A stretch of 64,000 nt of DNA from Hyperoodon ampullatus. Its lineage: Eukaryota; Chordata; Mammalia; Artiodactyla; Ziphiidae. The stretch is from positions 2,728,001 to 2,792,000 of the forward strand of contig OX457072.1 of NCBI GenBank assembly GCA_949752795.1, in the 5' to 3' direction. Positions 11,808-21,765 of this stretch are shown piece by piece; the first letter of the stretch is position 1; every line of letters starts with the position of its first letter. The translations under genes and the position numbers were made by a program. Under the pieces are notes generated by a model, which ran no database searches, was not told where the DNA came from, and saw nothing but the letters and a program-made list of their open reading frames with translations.

Positions 11808-12060
11808 ATTCATGCATTCAACAAATACGTATCTGAGGTCTTGCTGTGTGCAAGGTCTGAACTCGTATGGAAGATACAGCAGGCAGTGAGGCCGGAAGGG
11901 TCCCTGTCCGCATGAACCACTTGAGGAGTTCATATTCACTGACTGAGCATCTTCTCTGCATCTCTGCACCAGGCTGACCAACATAGGAAGAAATATAGGA
12001 AACGTTTCCTACTGCCAGAGAGCTCATGGTCTCATGGTGGAGATGGCCAGGTCGAGTGCA
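11808..12060 (-). mobile_element. L2 3' sequence, two adjacent diverged pieces
   Basis: Antisense L2: cattcaacaaatacgtatctg, gatacagcaggcagtgaggc and gtccctgtccgcatgaacc. A second copy of the same module follows from about 11930 (catattcactgactgagcat ... ctgccagagagctcatggtc). Confidence 0.65.
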
Positions 12061-13199
12061 GATGAAATGCCATGTCACCGAGATAAGTAAGAGGTGCCGT
12101 GGGGATGATTAGGAAATAGACCTGTAACCACGTTTTATCTCAATAGCTGCTAAAATGCTGCGTCACTCAATCACAAAGAAGCCACTTTATAGCATTAAGC
12201 TGGGTATTTATTATCGATCTGTTGGTTTACAGCACACATCACCATTTGTCTTGGAGATGAGAGTTTACCACTGAGATCCTATGGGGCTTTATATAAATGA
12301 ATACGTTAAAGAAAATGATAAGAGAAACAAATGCAGAAATAAATGACAATGGATGTGGCTTCTGGCTCAAAAACAAGAGTTTGAGGTAAAAAAAAACAGG
12401 TTCCCTACACTGGAGCCCATCACGTCCCTGGGCCACTGTTGGAGGCTGGGGCTTTACTGTGGTCACCAGCCACAGGTACTCGGGACCTCACCTTGGAATT
12501 TTTTCCCTCTTGCCCTGCTCTGTTTGAGGACAAGAACATGAAAAATTTGAGACATAAACGGCACAACTGTAGAGAACTGTATAAACCCAGGCAAACCTAA
12601 AAGATTCAGAGCCTACTGTTGGCTGAGTATCCAGACACCTGCTTTTGTCTTGAGTTATGGCTACGATTGTCTGAGTCTTAAGGAAGCAAGGTCCCTCAGT
12701 TGGATGTTCAAGGGGGCAGAGCCCCGCCCACTTCCCTGCAGGCTGCAGCTGTCAGGACTTACAGGCTGTCCCCTGGGTCCCTCTGACTCATTTCTGATTC
12801 CAGCCAGCTCCCCTCTTTGTTCCCACACGTCTCTGTGGACTCGCTGGCCTGAGTTTTATGCTTCTCACTAATTGCATCTATTTCTTCATCCTCTCTCCGG
12901 GTCATCACAAATTACCGTTTCCAAACCCCATTTTTATCTCAGGTGCTCATGAAATGATTCTTTTTTAAAGATTGAAAGAGCCTCTGTGATCACATCTAAC
13001 TGAATACAGAACTGGCCTCCCTGTTTATCCGTTTCATTAATGGGGGGAAAAATGGGAGAAAAATCAGTCTTGACAACTGGGGAGCCTCGTTTAGACAGAA
13101 CAGCAAGCTGATTGAACTCTCTGCTTCTGAACTGGATGTGTTGGTCTTGGATAAACAGTACAGACATAAGAAATTAATCATTCTAAAATGTGAACTTTG
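12061..13199. other. Unassigned intergenic sequence
   Basis: No recognized gene. Moderately GC-rich around 12.4-12.9 kb without a confident repeat match. Confidence 0.55.
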
Positions 13200-13475
13200 A
13201 TTTTAAAAACAACTCCTTCCCTAGTTCAAGAGCATGTAGACCCTGGACGGGTTGGAAGCAGAGGTTGATGATGCCGACTCCCAATTACCTCACCACCGAC
13301 CAGTCAGAAGAGTGTTCATGAGCTGATCACACCCCCCACAGCCCCCTGCCTCACTCTGTCTTTATAAACCCTTCCCTGAAAGCCTTCGGGGAGTTTCAGG
13401 GTCTTTTAAGCACTAGCTGCCCTGGACTCCTTGCTTGGCGCCCTGCAATAAAGCTATTCTTTTCTACTTCACCCA
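13200..13475 (+). mobile_element. ERV-type LTR, partial
   Basis: A promoter-like tttataaaccctt near 13361 is followed by ccttcggggagtttcag, the phrase ttgcttggcgccctgc and a caataaagct poly(A) signal near 13446, the normal LTR order (U3-R-U5). The start is not defined. Confidence 0.55.
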
Positions 13476-13611
13476 AAAAATAAACATTTTTAAAAAGTGG
13501 AAAAAAAAATATTTTAAGAAATGGTCTATATTATTTACAGGATCCAATCTAAAACCTTTATCATGTCATTTAAGATTCACCATAATTTAGTCTCGATTTA
13601 ATTTATAATTC

Positions 13612-14905
13612 TTTTTTAAAATTGAGGTGAAATTCTCATAACAAAAATGTAACCTAAAAATGAACAATTTGGTGATATTTAGTACATTCACAAAGTTGTG
13701 CAAACACCACTTCCAACCAGTTGCAAAAATTTTCATCACCCAAAGTAAACTCTGTACCCACTAAGCAGTCTTCCTCCACCCCTCTTCCCCAGCTCCTGGC
13801 CACCACCAGTCTGTTTTCTGTCTCTAACGAGTTAACTATTCTGGATATTTCATATAAAGGGAATCATACAATATGTGACTTTTGGGTCACATACAAAGGG
13901 AATCATACAATACCTAACATATTTCACTCCATATAATGTTTTCAAGGTTCATCCACGTTGTAATATGTATTAGTACTCTATTCCTTTCTATGGCTGAGAA
14001 ATATTCCACTGCTCCATGTTGTATTTACATATTCATGAGTTGATGGACATTTGATTTCTACACTTGCTACATTTGGCTATTATGAATAATGCTACTATGA
14101 ACATTCAGGTACAAGTTTTTATGTGGACATGCTTTCATTTCTCTTGAGTGAAAATGAATGGAGTTACTGGGTCATATGATGACTCTATATTTAACCTTTT
14201 GAGGAATTGTCAGACTCTTCCAAAGTGGTGGTACCATTTTACATGCTAATGGTAGAGTCTAACAGTTCTAATTTATCCACCTTCTCACCAACACTTGTTA
14301 TTATCTCTTTTTAAAAAATCATAGCCTCCTAATGGGGATGAAATGGTATCACATTGCAGTTTTGATTTGTGTTTCCCTAATGACTAATGACATTGAGCCC
14401 GATTTCATGTGCTAGTTGGCCGTTTGCACATCTTCTTTGGAGAAATGTCTGTTCAAGTCCTTTGCCCACTTTTATGTATGTATGTTTGTACTACTTACAC
14501 CTAATGTCACTGTCAGGCTCAATGGTGACGTACATTTTTGCAGTTCTAAAACTTGCATTGAATAATTTACTAAATTTTCATTTATGTGGGAATTCTGAAG
14601 CTGAGTAGCAGATTAACAGAAAGATTTTCATTGAAAGACGGTGGTCATAGAAATAGAATGCACCATGGATCTAAAAGTGTGCCCATTTTTAAATTGGATC
14701 ATTTGTCTTTTCGTTGTTGAGTTGTAAACATTATATATTCTGGATCCTAGACCCTTACCAGGTATATGATGTGCAAAAATGGTTTCCCTTTTGTGGGTTG
14801 TCTTTTAATTTTCCTGATCGTGTCCTTTAGTGCACAAAAATTTTAAATTTTGATGAAGTACAGTTTGTTTCTTTTTTCTTTGTTGCTCATGCTTTTAGCG
14901 TTAAG
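13612..14905 (-). mobile_element. Ancient L1 3' half fragment
   Basis: Antisense L1 from the 3' UTR (aattgaggtgaaattctcat, gtacattcacaaagttgtgc) into the end of ORF2 (tctttggagaaatgtctgtt, ttgttgagttgtaaacatta). It carries a ~39 bp internal duplication at 13851-13912 and an unrelated ~200 bp insert at about 14480-14682. Confidence 0.85.
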
Positions 14906-16089
14906 TTTTAAATTTTACATCAAAGAAAAGATGAAGAGTTAAAAAGCATCTCTCTGGCTCAGTGCTATTTGACTGCCATCAAAAAACTTACAGGGACGGG
15001 AATGATGAGTTGTGGACAACACTTTCTCTCACTGTTTACAAGCATGAGGAGCAAACAACAGAGGCCTGTTAATGTTTATAAATGATAAAGTTTTCTGAGA
15101 ACTTGCCACTCATCGGAAAGAGCACTTTTATTTCAAGAGGCTGAGATTTATCCTCAAGGATAGAGTGCAAATTGCTTGTTTATGATCAAAAGGCTGTTTT
15201 CTGGAAGTCTGCATTTTATATCTTTTCTTAGAAAATACTGTAGATGTTTTCCCATACCAAATGACAAAATCCTAATTCTAACAGCTACATACTAGAAGAG
15301 GGTCTTGTGAAAGATACTAGCATTTATAGGGTACTTCCAGGTTTTAAGTACATGGGAGATCCTTGACGAGGATTGCCCATTTGATTAGAAATAGACTGTC
15401 TTATCTACATGATTGCATTGTTATGACTCTAGTTTAAGGCTTAGCAAGAGTATGTAAAATATGCCTTACATCTTTCAGTTTGTAGTTGGTAAATGTGGCA
15501 GGAGCCATACAATTTCAGTGTGCAATGCCTGCTCCCGTTCAGCCCCACTGATGACACCCTGGCAGGGGAGTCAAGGATGGAGGACGAGCCCTCTCTTGGC
15601 TGCACAGACAGCACTGTGAAAGGATAGGGTGCTGCCCTCAGCTTCCATGGGCATGGGTGTGGGGTGGAAGACCAGCTCCCTGCTCAGCCCTGCGGGAACC
15701 ACAGGGGTGGAGCAGTTTGGAAGGGGTGCAGTTTTCCTGCTGGTGTTTGCCGGAAGTAGGGTGGGTATTGCCAGAAAGGTTTTCCAGTGTTAGACCATCC
15801 CAGTCCTTTGGCCAGGGGAGCAGGTTTTTCTCAGAGCCTTTTTAGTCTGTGCTGTTGGCAGTTCTGGATCAGAGGCTCTGGAGCACCCTGTCTGGGTGAT
15901 AAGGAACCCAGGGGACCCGCTGCTGTGCTGTTCCTCAATCCAAGGTCCCTGGGCTACCCTCCTTCTTTCTACCTTCCAGAGTCTTCCTATGCTTGTTTGT
16001 TATTATATCTGGGTTTTTTAGTTGGAAAAGGGAGGAACTGGTAGGAATAGGGTCTTTGCCAGAACTAGAAATCCCCTTTTTCTTTTAAT
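14906..16089. other. Unassigned intergenic sequence
   Basis: No gene recognized. 15.54-16.05 kb is GC-richer and may be an old LINE or LTR segment, but I cannot name it. Confidence 0.5.
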
Positions 16090-16515
16090 TTTTTCTTTTT
16101 TAAAAAAATTTTCTCTATTTTTATTTCGTTTTCTTAAATTTTATTTTATTGAAGTATAGTTGATTTACTATGCTGTGTTAATTTCTGCTGTACAGCAAAG
16201 TGATTCAGTTATACATATATATATTCTTTTTCATATTCTTCTCCATTATGGTTTATCACAGGATATGGACTAGAGTTCCCTGTGCTCTCCAGTAGGACCT
16301 GTTGTTTATCCATCTTCTATATACTAGTTTGCCTCTGCTAATCCCAGATTCCCAATCCATCCCTCCCCAACCTCCTTCCCCCTTGGCAACCACAAGTCTG
16401 TTCTCCATGTCTGTGGGTCTGTTTTCCATGTCTGTGGGTCTGTTTCTGTTTCATAGATAAATTCATTTGTGTCATATTTTAGATTCTGCATATAAGTGAT
16501 ATTCTCTTTCAACCC
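16090..16515 (-). mobile_element. Cetartiodactyl L1 3' UTR fragment
   Basis: Antisense L1 3' end: ttgaagtatagttgatttac, ctgctgtacagcaaagtgat, tcagttatacatatatatat, and further ORF-proximal sequence to gcatataagtgatattc. A 21-bp unit is duplicated in tandem at 16396-16437. Confidence 0.85.
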
Positions 16516-16689
16516 ACGTGAACAAGGCTTTTATCCCTCAATCTCCATGAAAAGCACTTTGGCTAAAGTCAATCATGGCTTCGTGGGCTAAAGCCAGTGA
16601 TGGCTTCTCATTCTCATCTCACCTGGGCCGTGAGCAGCCTCTGGCACAGGTGATCACACCTTTCTGAGACACTCTTGGTTTGGCTGAAG

Positions 16690-17390
16690 GACACCACTTT
16701 CCCTTGATTGTTCTCCTACTGCTCTGACCACTAACTTTTCGAGTCCTTTGCTAAATCCTCCTCATTTCTACAATCTGAAAACACTGGCACGTCCAGAGCT
16801 CTGTTCTCAGATCTCATCTCTTCTCAAGGCTGTGATTTCTCTTAGCGAAGCTCAGTCCGTCTCATGGCTTTACACGCCGCCGACAGCTAAATGCATGCTT
16901 ACAATTTCTAAACATATATTTGGACTTTGACTCCCTTTAAAATACCAGACTTAATAATGCAATGCTTACCTGACATTTCAGACATGAGATATCTAGTCAG
17001 CATCTCAACTTTAATGTGGTTTCCTTCACACCTGGTCTTTTCTTGGTAAACGGTGACACTTCATCTCTCCAGCTGCTCAGGCCAAAAAACCTTGGTGTCA
17101 TCCTTGACTTCTGTTTTTCGCTTGTATTCTACATCCAGTTCCTCACAAAGTCTATCACCTATGTCGATTCTAGCTTCAAAATATACCTACGAGCTGTCAT
17201 TTTCTCATCCCCTCCACTGCTACCATCCTGATGACAGCCACCATCACCTCTTCTTGGATGATGACAATGGCTGTGTCATGGTATCTCTGCCTCATCCTTT
17301 TTCCCCATCTGAGTCTCACACTGTCAGTTTCTCAATCTGGAAAGCCAAGTGTGCAGCAATTAATAAAACACTCTTGTACTACTTCCTCTG
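16690..17390 (+). mobile_element. L2 ORF2 end and 3' region
   Basis: A long, diverged sense-strand L2 segment. It shows ctgctcaggccaaaaaacct, tggtgtcatccttgacttct, ccactgctaccatcctgatg and gccaccatcacctcttcttg, the conserved order near the L2 reverse transcriptase C-terminus. Confidence 0.7.
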
Positions 17391-18476
17391 TCATTAAATA
17401 TGTTAGGACTTGTGGCATTTGCAATTTTTATGTGCTGTGTTTATTTTCCTACTTAAATGATTTCCTATGGTAATCTAACTCTTTCATAAAACAAATTCTT
17501 ACAATTCACTTTAAATTTAAGAAAATCATTCATATTCATACTTTAAGGTTCAGCAACATTGCCCTTCAGTGACAAAGTAAATTTACAACAATTTCAGCGG
17601 AATTACCAGAGTTTGGCTGAGGTGGTGTGTGGGTTCCCAGTTTGTGTCAGGATAGGATTGTTTTTATGAATTCTCATCCATGGGAGTTTTGAGAAGGAGA
17701 TGGAAATTCCCTGCAAGGTCCGCCAGTCCATTCTCCCTAGCAGGGAGAAATAGTTTTCTTCCAAATGAGCCTTTCAAATCTTCACCCTGCTGAGGCAATA
17801 TCCTGGGTCTCAGCGGAGCAGGGATCATTTGGGTTGTGGAAGCTGTCAGTGCTCATGATCCAAAGGCAGCTTAGTGGATGGCGTGTGGACCATTAAAACC
17901 CCTAGAGCTGCCCTAGTTGACAAGGACCATTTGTCTGCTTGACGTCAAAATCATCTAAGTCACCGAGGTTGCCGTTTCTTGTCTTCATGGAGAGACTTTT
18001 TCTTTCTAGTTTATCATTCCGTCCATCCAGGTATCTTGTCAATATATTGATAGATTATCTTAGCATTTGCTACTTTTGATTTCTTTTCCCCTACCTTTCC
18101 TAATATATCAGTGCTTCTGTTCACTCATGCTGCTTCAAGAAGAAAACCCAATCACCCTCTTTTCTACGGCTATTAAAACTACGTAAAATCTCTTGATGCA
18201 GTTCCTTTTTCACTGCTGTGACTATGACTTTTTTGTTGGAAAATATTTTGAAATTCTGTAAAGTCGATTATTTTTTTCTTTTTACTTTGGAAAGTCTACT
18301 ATTAAAACACCAATTTACTCAACACAGAAAATTAGCGAATATCAACGTTTTTGTCATATTCTTTAGCTTTTTAGAGAAAAAAAAGAAAATTCTTAATAAA
18401 CCTGAAATTGTCTTGTAATTCCCAAGCCATTCCTTCTCGACTGCATGGAACATTTAACGCGACTCCTTCCAATCTA
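17391..18476. other. Unassigned intergenic sequence
   Basis: No recognized gene or repeat. Confidence 0.6.
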
Positions 18477-18550
18477 TCCTCTTTTATCTGCCTATCTATC
18501 TATCTCCCTTTATCTAACTATCTACCTACCTATCTTTCTATCTATCTACA
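18477..18550. repeat. TCTA-type tetranucleotide microsatellite
   Basis: Interrupted run of ctat/ctac/ctaa units (tatctatctatct, aactatctacctacctatct, ttctatctatctac). Confidence 0.9.
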
Positions 18551-18776
18551 ACAATACTTACCCTAAATTTTCCGTTTCAATTTACTGATCTTTTTGTCTA
18601 TTTCTGTGCCTATACAGTGTTGTTTCATTACTTAGGATTAAATATATATATATAATTCTCAATGTCAAATGCAACAGTGTTTTAATTTTTGTTTTTCTTC
18701 TTTTCAGTTATCTTAGATATTCTTCGAACTTAATTTTTCCACGAAATTTTAGAATCTGTCAAGTTATGCAGAATTT
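18551..18776. other. AT-rich intergenic sequence with short TA run
   Basis: A short (TA)n lies near 18642-18652. Nothing else is recognized. Confidence 0.6.
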
Positions 18777-19200
18777 TTAAAACTTTATTGTGTGTGGTAC
18801 ACAATAAACTGCATATATTTAAAGCGTTCCACGTGACCATCTTTGACACATGTGTAAAGTATTTCTCATTTTCTAGTAATCACATAAAGCTGAAACAACC
18901 ACCACAATCATGGTAATGAACATACTCATCACCACCAAAAGTCCCAATGCAACTTTTTTTTTTTTTTTTTTTTTTTTTTTGTGGTATGCGGGCCTCTCAC
19001 TGTTGTGGCCTCTCCCGTTGCGGAACACAGGCTCCGGACGTGCAGGCTCAGCGGCCATGACTCACAGGCCCAGCTGCTCCACGGCATGTGGGATCCTCCC
19101 GGACCGGGGCACGAACCCATGTCCCCTGCATCGGCAGGCGGACTCTCAACCACTGCGCCATCAGGGAAGCCCCAATGCAACTTTTAATGCCTGCTTACCA
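18777..19200 (-). mobile_element. Ancient L1 3' fragment, split by a SINE
   Basis: Antisense L1 phrases aaactgcatatatttaaagc, ttgacacatgtgtaaagt and accaccacaatcatggtaat lie left of the SINE. A few bases continue on the right. Confidence 0.7.
18958..19170 (-). mobile_element. CHR-type SINE, short poly(A) form
   Basis: Long T run, gtggtatgcgggcctctcac, and the head ending in gccatcagggaagcc. A perfect TSD, cccaatgcaactttt, lies at 18943-18957 and 19171-19185. It sits inside an old L1. Confidence 0.95.
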
Positions 19201-20028
19201 CCCCTCTGCCACCAGGCTCAGTGGGAGTTTGTGGGGAAAAAATAAGCAAGAGCTGAGAAAGCACCCGAGTACAAGATGTGATCCTGAGAGGTGGTTTGCT
19301 GTGTCACCTGCACTCATAGTTTGACCACATCTGGGTTATGGTACAGTGAAGCTCTTTCTTCACTGTGTAAGTTTTCCCTTATTCTGAGGTGAGGACCAGG
19401 CAACTCCTGACTTGTAACTCTACCTTTGAATGATCCTTCAGTGACAGATGAATCTGAGGCTGGTATTTTTAACTTCCTCTTTTGGGATTTGGGGTGTGCT
19501 CTTTTCCCCCTATTCAGAGGAAGTAGAGAGTGTCTTTATTTTTTTTCCCAGACAGGTAGCTCTCCAGTGTTGACATAGAAAACCAAAATATTCTCATTCT
19601 TAGAAACAGCTACATTTACTACAGCCAGCCTGCATATCCGAGTTCATTTATAACATTGTTTCTATGGGAAAATGCATTTAAAGCTCCATAAAAATCTCAG
19701 TAGAGCGGAACTTTGGGAAGAGGAGCTGAGTGTAAATTGGGAACACCTACAGAGACATAGTCTACCGATCATGGGGCTCTTTCTCATATGTGTCATTTTC
19801 AGTTCACTGTGTTTCACGCATCTTCTCCTGTTTGTCTCTATATTAGTAACTATTTCCCTTTTTGGTTATTAGGAGAATACGGAAGTTTAATTCACTGGAA
19901 ACCTCTCCTTCCCTCTCTCCTCCCTGCCTTCCTTCTTTCCTTCCTGCCTCCCCTTCTCTCTCCCTTCTTTCTGTAGAGGAGGAAACAATTGTTTTCTCTA
20001 TGCTCTTCAGTCCAGACGTTGGGGCCTT
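19201..20028. other. Unassigned sequence with a polypyrimidine patch
   Basis: No gene recognized. About 19905-19975 is an almost pure C/T tract. Confidence 0.6.
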
Positions 20029-20320
20029 GGGCTTCCCTGGTGGCGCAGTGGTTGAGAGTCCGCCTGCCGTTGCAGGGGACACGGGTTTGTGCCTCGGTCC
20101 GGGAAGATCCCACATGCCGCGGAGCGGCTGGGCCCGTGAGCCATGGCCACTGAGCCTGCGCGTCCGGAGCCTGTGCTCCGCAACAGGAGAGGCCACAGCA
20201 ATGAGAAGCCCATGCACCGCAACGAAGAGTATCCCCCACTCGCCACAACTAGAGAAAACCCGCACACAGCAACAAAGACCCAACACAGCCAGAAATAAAA
20301 TAAATAAATTTTAAAAAGAA
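20029..20320 (+). mobile_element. CHR-type SINE, hybrid form
   Basis: Starts gggcttccctggtggcgcag. The middle matches the short form (cgtccggagcctgtgctccg), while the 3' part matches the long form (acgaagagtatcccccactc, acccaacacagcc, then AAATAAA repeats). A purine-rich stretch follows. Confidence 0.9.
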
Positions 20321-20384
20321 GAATGATAAAAATAATTTAAAAATAAAATTAGAAGAAAACTAAGTTGGAAAGGCAAATTTTATT

Positions 20385-21203
20385 TGTTTTATTTTATTTT
20401 TTTATTTTTTTGGCTGTGCTGCTGTTGCTGAAATATTTGCTTCCCTGGGCACCGAGGCCGAACAGAAATACGGAGACAGGGATTTTGGAGGCAGAGAGAG
20501 ATGGCTTTATTTTTCTTCCAGGCAGAAAGGAAGGCACAGCAGGCTAGCGCCTCAAGAACTGTGCCCCCCCTCCTTGGGAATCAGAGAAGATTTTATATGT
20601 GGGGCTCGCAGTACAGGGTATATGATAAGGATTAAAGTAGTGATCCACAGTCTTGCATTCTTCCTTTCCTTTACATTATTTCAAAACAATCAGAGGTGGC
20701 GTCAGGCCGCCTGGTAATTGGGGTCCGGCAGTCTGGTAATTGTGTCCTTTGCCCCTGGTTTATCGGCCGATGAACTTGTTTCTGAAATGAAAAACTGGGG
20801 GGTGATTTGTTACGAGGGACGTATAGAATGTAAGTGCTGGACATAATAAGGTGAGGGAGTGAGAGGCAGGGGATGTAACTCTCACAGAGTCAGGGGTGAT
20901 GGGTGCCGAATGTAAATTACATAGTGTCAGGGAGAGAGGTTAGCTTTGTAAAGTACAAACCTAGTTACTACAAATGAGTGACAAAGGAAAACAAGGAATG
21001 ATTAACTTTCAGGCCAGGTTATGTTTCTTCTCCAGCCTGTTCGCTGTTCCCTTTGTTTTCCTTGTTCTCAGGGGAGGGGAAACTTCATTTTTATTTTTGC
21101 TGCAACACCGCACAGCTTGCAGGATCTTAGTTCCCCAACCAGGGATTGAACCCAGGCCTCAGCAGTGAAAGCACCGAGTCCTTACCACTGGGCCGCCAGG
21201 GAA
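20385..21203 (-). mobile_element. Short tRNA-derived SINE split by a solo LTR
   Basis: The left part is the T-rich tail plus ggctgtgctgc, ending at 20422. The right part (21108-21203) continues ccgcacagcttgcaggatct through the head ccgccaggga. The 685 bp between is an LTR, so the SINE is the older of the two. Confidence 0.8.
20423..21107 (-). mobile_element. Solo LTR, ERV1-like
   Basis: The termini are TGTTGC and GCAACA, a perfect 6-bp inverted repeat, and 4-bp flanks ctgc (20419-20422) and ccgc (21108-21111) differ by one CpG-type transition. A 4-bp duplication fits class I ERVs. On the minus strand AATAAA falls at 20506-20511, close to the U5 end. No internal retroviral sequence is present. 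Confidence 0.8.
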
Positions 21204-21620
21204 CAAACTGAGAAAGTTTTTAAAAGATAAATCTGGTGAATGGCAGAGCAGAAGTAGAGGGTTGAGTCGTGATGTTTTAACGCACTCGATTGACAGTCAA
21301 GGATGTTCTTAGCATTCCTGTTGTCTGCCTCAAGATGACACTCTGGGGACAAGTGATCCTTCAAATTTCCAATTAACAAGAGAAGGTCAATGGAAATTAA
21401 CTACACTGCATCCATCATTATTGTTTTCAAAGGTGCAAAATGCTGTTGATGTTATTTTTGTTCCATGTGTTGCATTTATCGCTTTGCCTCATTTCTTACA
21501 TCCACTTGAGGCTTATTTTTCCCCAAACCACTAATTCTCCTCCTATAGTGGTGATTTTTATGTTAAGTTTTTGGGAGTATAAATTTTACAGTTACCAAGG
21601 GAATGCAGTGTCCTTGTAGC
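21204..21620. other. Unassigned intergenic sequence
   Basis: No recognized element. Confidence 0.6.
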
Positions 21621-21639
21621 TTATAAATGCCTATTATTT

Positions 21640-21746
21640 TTACTATAATTATCATTATTTTCTCTTTGGCTGCTCAGTGCACCATGTGGGGTCTTAGTTC
21701 CCTGACCAGTGCAGAGTCTTAACCACTGGACCGCCAGGGAAATCCC
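21640..21746 (-). mobile_element. Short tRNA-derived SINE with 19-bp TSD
   Basis: Degenerate short SINE (ggctgctcagtgcaccatgt ... ccgccagggaaatccc). It is bounded by an exact 19-bp duplication, ttataaatgcctattattt, at 21621-21639 and 21747-21765. Confidence 0.93.
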
Positions 21747-21765
21747 TTATAAATGCCTATTATTT

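Noticed and set aside
20029..20110. tRNA-like box A/box B sequence in SINE heads, considered as a tRNA gene
   Set aside because: It is part of a repeated tRNA(Glu)-derived SINE with body and tail, present many times in the window, and lacks a proper tRNA fold.
19843..20314. Overlapping open frames of 118-150 codons on both strands
   Set aside because: All are translations of a CHR SINE plus a polypyrimidine patch.
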